The translations under genes were made by a program, and so were the position numbers. Below the pieces are notes generated by a model that made no database searches, was not told where the DNA came from, and was given only the letters and a program-made list of their open reading frames with translations. A DNA stretch of 27,827 nucleotides from Chrysochromulina parva (taxonomy: Eukaryota > Haptophyta > Prymnesiales > Chrysochromulinaceae): the NCBI GenBank assembly GCA_002887195.1, contig PJAB01000390.1, positions 1 to 27,827 on the forward strand. Reading direction: 5' to 3'. Of this stretch, positions 22,993-27,827 are shown one piece after another (within the stretch, counting starts at the first letter, position 1; the number at the start of each line of letters is the position of its first letter).

Positions 22993-23934
22993 CTACGAAG
23001 ATGCACCACCACCAGCGGCAGTCGCAGGCGGACCAAACGCAAACACCATTGAGAAGCGCTCTCGGCTTCGCTTGAGCAGGTAGTCGTTCTTGCCCCACCA
23101 GTCGCACGTCATAGCGTCGGCGCCCGTGCCCACCTGCACTCCCGAGCGGATCGCGTGCTTCCACGCGCTGCGCGCCAGGCCGCTGAAATGGAGCAGCGTG
23201 CGCGGCTGGACGAGCACGTCAATGTCGCGATCCGTCCACGATCGAAGGCCGACTTCGTGCCCCTCGCGCCGGCGCTGCGCGAGCGGCACGAGCTCGTCGG
23301 GCGGCGTAAAGGTGAGCACGACCGACGACAGCAGCGAGAGGATGAACACGTCTGGACCATCCGAAGCTGGGTCAACATGGGGATCCAGCTGGAAGAAGGC
23401 GTGGTCGCGGCCGTTGATGGTGAGATCGCGCACGGCGCCGACGGCAAACAGGCCGCACGTCGAGATGCGCGAGGCGACAGCGCTCAGCCGCGGCGGCATC
23501 GCGGCCTGATCAAACTCGTCGCCGTAGCCCCACGGTGGCATGTCCAGCTCGCCACGTTCAATGAGGTCGGGCCTCTCCAGCCGACCGGTCACGCGCAGAT
23601 TATTGACAACATTATCGAGTGTGCTCTCGATTGCGCCAGTATCTGAGCTAATCGTGTGGATGCGCGTGTCGCCACCGTAGGCGTAGCCATATCGCTGGGC
23701 CATCTCCGCCGCCTCGCGCACAATCCCTCGCTCCTCCTCTTCGGAGACAAAGTTGGGTTCCACCCTGATGCCAGGGTTGTCTGCAGGCAAGACGAAGGAG
23801 CCGTCGCCGGTCCAACGGAGGCGCTCGGCGTCGCGGCGGAGGAACGGGCGATGCACGGCAGCGGCGGCGGCTGCTGCCGACGCAGCGGGGCTCGAGCGGC
23901 CAAAGATCCGACCCAGCGACATCACAGGGGTCAT
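22993..23934 (-). CDS. AlkB-like (ALKBH) 2OG-Fe(II) oxygenase
   Basis: 313-residue protein of the AlkB type, oxygenases that remove alkyl groups from nucleic acids or modify proteins. The core reads FFQLDPHVDPASDGPDVFIL (181-198) with iron ligands H186 and D188. SLLSSVVLTF is the next strand, and VLVQPRTLLHFSGLARSAWKHAI (240-262) has the distal H260. RFSMVFAF (293-300) supplies R293, the 2OG-binding Arg of the R-x-S-x-x-F motif. The N-terminus (LGRIFGRSSPAASAAAAAAA) is basic, Ser/Ala-rich and acid-free, which would fit an organelle-targeting peptide. GIRVEPNFVSEEEERGIVRE is the usual ALKBH opening. The full catalytic set is present. Which ALKBH subfamily it belongs to, and so whether it acts on DNA, RNA or protein, cannot be judged by eye. 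Start: ATG 23934; ATG 23922 is an alternative. A long spacer separates it from the divergent repeat-protein gene. Confidence 0.85.
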   Translation of the reverse strand: MTPVMSLGRIFGRSSPAASAAAAAAAVHRPFLRRDAERLRWTGDGSFVLPADNPGIRVEPNFVSEEEERGIVREAAEMAQRYGYAYGGDTRIHTISSDTGAIESTLDNVVNNLRVTGRLERPDLIERGELDMPPWGYGDEFDQAAMPPRLSAVASRISTCGLFAVGAVRDLTINGRDHAFFQLDPHVDPASDGPDVFILSLLSSVVLTFTPPDELVPLAQRRREGHEVGLRSWTDRDIDVLVQPRTLLHFSGLARSAWKHAIRSGVQVGTGADAMTCDWWGKNDYLLKRSRERFSMVFAFGPPATAAGGGASS

Positions 23935-24225
23935 CAGTGGTCTCGGTGGTCATCGGTGGTCATTACAAGTTCTGTGTGAACAGTACTAGTAAAGTCAAGT
24001 GGATCTTGAAAAGAGTAAAGTCAAGCCTTGCCTTGCCGCGCGTGAACTGACGGTTTCTTGAGGATGCAATGGTGTGAATCCAAGAAGCCCTGTGGGAAGG
24101 CGTTCATCTGCACAGCGTTCATCTGCAGAGGAAAAAAACAACGCTGAACGGCATCTTTGCCGTCGCTCGTGGGCGGCGGCTCCGGTGGAAAGGCTCCGCC
24201 ACGTTGCCTCTGGAACCGTTCAGAA
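23935..24225. promoter_or_regulatory. Divergent promoter region with repeated AGTAAAGTCAAG
   Basis: Lies between the AlkB-like (-) and repeat-protein (+) starts. The 12-mer AGTAAAGTCAAG occurs at 23988-23999 and 24014-24025, 26 bp apart, and GGTCAT(C) words repeat near 23930-23964. These are candidate regulatory sites. The GTCAAG word also makes up the palindrome at 2098-2133. Confidence 0.4.
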
Positions 24226-27200
24226 ATGCTGCAGCGGCTGAGTGGTAGCCATTCGGCGCGGCCTCATAGGCCAGGCTACGGTGAGCCCGAGTTGCTGTCC
24301 GTCCGTCCGTCAACCAGCTCACCGCGAGCGCGTCATGACAAGGAGATGCTCGACACGTTGAACACGATCAGCCAGTCGAGCTCCTTTTACTCGCCGCCTC
24401 GGAAGGGTGGCCGCACGAGCTCTGAGACGGGCAGGCAGCTGGGCACCTCCTACTTTTTGCCCGCACTCGATGCCAATGGCACTCTGATGGAGTTGGAGCC
24501 GAGCGCTCTCAAGTCGGGATTATTCTCGCCTGAGCTCAACGGTGTGAGCGCAGCCTCCAAGTCGCCGTACCTGGATGGCGGCACGAGTGACCTGCGGAAG
24601 AAGATCGGGCAGCTCGAGCTCGAGATCAGCCGGTTGCGAGCTTCGCTCGACAAGAAGGTCCACACCATCCGCCGGCTCGAGGAGCGCGAGGTCTCGCGAC
24701 AGTACGAGGACGATGTCATCAAGGCGCGGCTGACGCAGCAGTGGCAGGCCGAGCTGGAGCGCACGCGGCAAGAGCTGGAAGCCAAATACAGGCACGAGCT
24801 CGCCGGCGCGCGTCACAAGTCGCAGGACGAAGTAGCGACGGTCGCGAGCTCATGGGAGGAGGAGGTGGCGAGGCGCGAGGCCAAGGAGAAGGAGGCGCGC
24901 ATCGAGCTGCTCCGTCGTCAGGTCGCACGGCGCATGAAGAACAGTGACTTGGCGCGCGGCTTCACCGCTTGGAACGACCTGTGGAAGGAGCGCACGCGCG
25001 TCCAGCAGCTGCTGCGGCAGGCGGCGGCGCGGCTGACCAAGCCCGCACTTTCGCACGCCTACCTAGTTTGGAAATTGGATTGGGACGAGAAGGTCAAGGC
25101 GGACTTGAAGGCGGCGCGGGATGAGTTTGAGAGCTCGCTGCTCACGGATAAGGAACGTCTCCAAATCGAGCTGCAGAAGATGCGCGACGAATGCGAGCGA
25201 AAGCTCGCAAGCCTCCAGCTGGTGCACGAGCAGGAGATGGCGGAGATGCGGATCGCCGCGTTTGGCAGCGCTGAGGAGCAGGCTCGGCAGAGGGATCTCA
25301 AGGAGAAGGAGGCGCGCATCGCGCTATACCGTCGCAAGGTGACGCGCCGCATCATATGAACTCCGCCAGCTGTCTGATTGCCTCTTGATTGCCACTGATG
25401 GGCTGTCTGATTGCCTCCCTCATCAGGTGACGCGCCGCATCATGAACTCCGACCTCGCGCGTGGCTGGACGGCATGGGTTGAGACGTGGGAGGCGCGCAT
25501 CCACAGCCGCCGGCTGCTGCAGAGCGCGGCGAGCCGCCTCACGAAGCCGGTGCTGAGCAGCGCGTTTGGCTACTGGCGCACCGACTGGAGGGACACGGAG
25601 AGGGAGCAGGCGGAGAGGACCAATCGCGAGCTCGCCGAGAAGCTGCAGCAGCGGCAGCTGGATGCCGAGCAAGAGCTCACCGAGCAGCGGCAGCTCCATG
25701 CCCAGGAGCTTGCGGCGATGAGCGCAAAGCACACTCGTGACCTCGAGAGGCTTCGGGTGGAGCTGACCGGTACGGCCGAGGAGCGCGAGGCGATGCGAGA
25801 CGCGCGCGAGCGCGACGAGCGTGTCGAGCTGCTTCGCCGGCAGGTGACGCGGCGCATGCTGAACGCGGACCTCTCGCGCGGCTGGACGGCGTGGTTTGCG
25901 ATGTGGGACGCGCGCCGGCGCAGCAAGCAGCGCTTGCAGCAAGCAGCGAGCCGGCTCGTTCGCCCGCTGCTGACCGCGGCGTACTTGTACTGGCGCACGG
26001 ACTGGAGGGCAGCTTACGAGCGCGCGGCCGCGGTGGAGCGTCAGAAGGGACTCTCGGAGCTCCAGAAACGCAACTTTGAGCTCGAGGAGGAACTACGTGA
26101 GGTGCGGGAGGCCGCCAAAAAGAGCCTGGCAGAGATGGCGGCGAAGTGCGACGTGGCCATGGCGCGGCTGCGGATCGAGCTGACGGGCTCCTTGGCGGAG
26201 CAGGCGGCGGTGCGCGAGGAGCGCGAGAAGGAGGCGCGCGTCGAGCTGCTCCGCCGACAGAGCGCGCGGCGGATCGCGAACGCCGAGCTCTCACGCGGCT
26301 GGTCCACGTGGAAGCTCGGCTGGCAGGCGCGTGTGGACAGGCGCCGAATGATCAAGGGTGCTGCGATGCGCATGATGAAGCCCTTGCTCTTAAGCGCATA
26401 CGGCTTCTGGAAGCACGACTGGGATAGCAAGCAGCGCAGCCTACAGGAGGCGGTGCGCTCGGCGGAGACGGGGAAGCTGCTCACCCGACAGCAGGAGCTT
26501 GAGAGGGCCCTCAGTGCGAAGGATGCGGAGTGGGAAGCGAAGCTCGAGCGGATGCGAGAGCAGCAGAAGGAGGCGCTGGAGAACCAGCGTATTGCTCTCG
26601 TGGGCACTGCTGAGGAACGGATGGCGTACGCGAAGTCCAAGGATAAGGAGGCGCGCGTCGAGCAGCTCCGACGTCAAGTCGCGCGGCGCATGATCCACAA
26701 AGAGCTCGCGCGCGGCTGGACTGCTTGGGCGGCGAAGCGAGCGGCATTGGTCAAGAAGAAGCAGATGCTCAAGCAGGCGGCGGCTCGGCTGACGCGCCCG
26801 GCGCTGTCGGCCTCGTACCGGTACTGGCTCAAGGACTTCCAAGAGGCGACCAAGGCCGATGATGCGAGGCGGCAGCGGCGCGAGCTGGACGCCTTGGAGG
26901 TGCAGCTCTCGGAGAGCATGTACAGGGTGCACGAGCTCAACATGGTACGTGTCGCGCACGAGGACGAGATCGAGGCGCTCAAGGCGAAGCTGCGGCACTC
27001 CGAGGAGGAGGTGCGCACGCAGGAGTCCACAGTGACGGACTTGCGGCCCAGATGCATGCAGCAGGCGTCGCAGATTGTCAATCTCGAGGCGGAGCTCGAG
27101 TCGGCCAAGAATGCGGCGCGCGATGCGGAGCGAGAGCGCGACGTGGCGCGCGAGCAGGCGCGCACGCAGCACGATGCGAATGAGGCGCTGCTCGCGCGCC

Positions 27201-27827
27201 TGCTTGCCGAGCAGCGTGCGACGTTCGAGCTCGAGCTGCGCGAGCTCAAAGAGGCGCACTCGACGATGCTCGGCGAGAGGATCGGGGCGCTCGAGTCAGA
27301 GTTACGGGCGGAATCGGAGCAGCTACTCGAGGTTCGTCAGGCCCAGCTCGAGACGCAGGAGAGGCTACGCCTCGAGAGCGACAGCCGCTCGCAGGTGGAG
27401 GCCGAGCTTGGCACGACGCGCGAGAAGCTCGACGTGACGATCGGTACGCTCGAAGAGCGCAAGGCGGATATCTGATGACCTCTGATGATCACTGATGACC
27501 CATGATTGCCTCCCTTATCAGGTACGCTCGAGGAGCGCAAGGCGGAGCTCTCTCAACTGCATCGGACGGTCGGAGATTTAAATCTCGCCCTCTCCGAGAA
27601 GGATCGGCAGATTCATAGCCTCGAGAGTCAGATTCCGAAGAAGAAGGAGCCGCCGCCCAAGCCGAAGGGCTCGTCGGGCGTCCTCGGCGCCATCGACCTC
27701 GACGAAGGGCCCGACGCGCCGCCGATCTCGGAGCAGATTGCCAGCGCCCTTCGGTCGGGGGCCGGTCGTGTCCTCGACCTGTTCCGTGAGTGGGACGCTG
27801 ACGGCGCCGGCGAGATCTCCCGCAAGG
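24226..27827 (+). CDS. Coiled-coil Trp-rich repeat protein (five 139-residue repeats) with C-terminal EF-hand, partial
   Basis: Model: join 24226-25338, 25427-27443, 27522 to beyond the window; about 1145 residues visible. A Ser-rich head (1-~140) is followed by coiled coil, then five repeats starting at residues 221, 360, 499, 638 and 777. Each opens with E-K-E-A-R-x-E-L-L-R-R-Q-V-x-R-R and contains DLARGWTAW, W-E-A-R, QAAxRLTKPxLSxAYxYW and DW, then ~70 residues of charged helix. The Trp/Leu spacing recalls Sfi1-type centrin-binding repeats, a weak resemblance. A long coiled coil follows, then a basic linker and ISEQIASALRSGAGRVLDLF with REWDADGAGEISRK, the start of an EF-hand calcium loop cut by the window edge. 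Probably a centrosomal, ciliary or cytoskeletal scaffold; function not established. Start: the frame opens at TTG; ATG 24226 is first. Without splicing both introns bring in-frame stops. Confidence 0.8.
24886..26840 (+). repeat. Five 417-bp coding repeats (139 codons each)
   Basis: Equivalent points of the conserved block lie at 24886, 25303, 25808, 26225 and 26642. After subtracting the 88-nt intron in the second unit, every interval is exactly 417 nt. The conserved block takes about 205 nt of each unit; the rest is a variable, length-constant coiled coil. DNA identity between units is moderate, so the duplications are old. Confidence 0.9.
25339..25426 (+). other. Introner-like intron A (88 nt, phase 0)
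   Basis: Donor CGCAAG|GTGACG, acceptor CTCATCAG|GTGACG. The first ~27 nt of the intron copy the start of the downstream exon (AGGTGACGCGCCGCATCAT, then a 2-nt insertion, then GAACTCCG), and the insertion creates an in-frame stop. The rest is built from CTGAT/TGATTGCC words and ends TGATTGCCTCCCTCATCAG. It sits inside repeat unit 2 of the protein. Confidence 0.88.
27444..27521 (+). other. Introner-like intron B (78 nt, phase 1)
   Basis: Donor ATCG|GTACGC, acceptor CTTATCAG|GTACGC. The exon-intron junction region GGTACGCTCGAAGAGCGCAA plus six more bases repeats at the start of the next exon with one mismatch in 26 nt. The remaining ~55 nt are decamer-like CTGATGAC words ending TGATTGCCTCCCTTATCAG, matching intron A at 18 of 19 positions. 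Read through, it gives a stop after KADI. Confidence 0.88.

Noticed and set aside
25354..25360. Premature stop making the repeat protein a pseudogene or two genes
   Set aside because: The stop lies inside an intron with good GT-AG sites; splicing restores the exact 139-codon repeat spacing.

Overview
This window looks like nuclear DNA of a chlorophyll-c alga, most probably a haptophyte. The evidence is GC-rich coding sequence with many long antisense shadow frames, a fucoxanthin chlorophyll a/c-type antenna protein, purely eukaryotic families (INSIG-like, Nse1, TM9SF, TTC39/Iml2, kinesin, cellular RNA-dependent RNA polymerase), short GT-AG spliceosomal introns, and genes placed singly on both strands without operons. 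The lineage is inferred from family content; no search was run.

Layout. 1-2143: a short Nse1-like SMC5/6 subunit without its RING, then an INSIG-like membrane protein, both on +. 2144-4373: a PhyH-type dioxygenase (-), divergent from an antenna gene (+). 4374-8686: a small WW-domain protein (+), an aspartyl/asparaginyl beta-hydroxylase-type protein (-), and a nonaspanin (+) whose start lies 126 bp from it. 8687-9673: a gene-poor stretch with a perfect palindrome and T-tracts. 9674-13299: a class I methyltransferase and a TTC39/Iml2-like protein carrying minisatellite-encoded repeats. 13541-16268: a five-exon RNA-dependent RNA polymerase (RDR), reconstructed here from splice signals. 16457-22715: a coiled-coil protein and a very large kinesin-RING-hydrolase-like fusion. 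22993-23934: an AlkB-like dioxygenase (-). 24226-end: a repeat protein with five exact 139-residue units and the start of an EF-hand, cut by the window edge.

The genes do not form one pathway. Themes that recur are three unrelated 2-oxoglutarate/Fe(II) oxygenase families (all on -) and, at the right side, cytoskeletal or coiled-coil proteins (LYxxA-motif protein, kinesin fusion, Trp-rich repeat protein with EF-hand).

The strongest unusual signals are: (1) two introns in the last gene that share a homologous 3' half and are each flanked by a ~26-nt duplication of exon sequence, as expected of introner-like insertion elements or intron gain by duplication; (2) a compact RDR with a KOW-like N-terminus; (3) the kinesin-RING-hydrolase fusion, in which a degenerate alpha/beta-hydrolase may be split by the RING segment; (4) the indel-free 417-nt repeat array next to an EF-hand; (5) a 17-bp-arm palindrome bracketed by 16-bp direct repeats.
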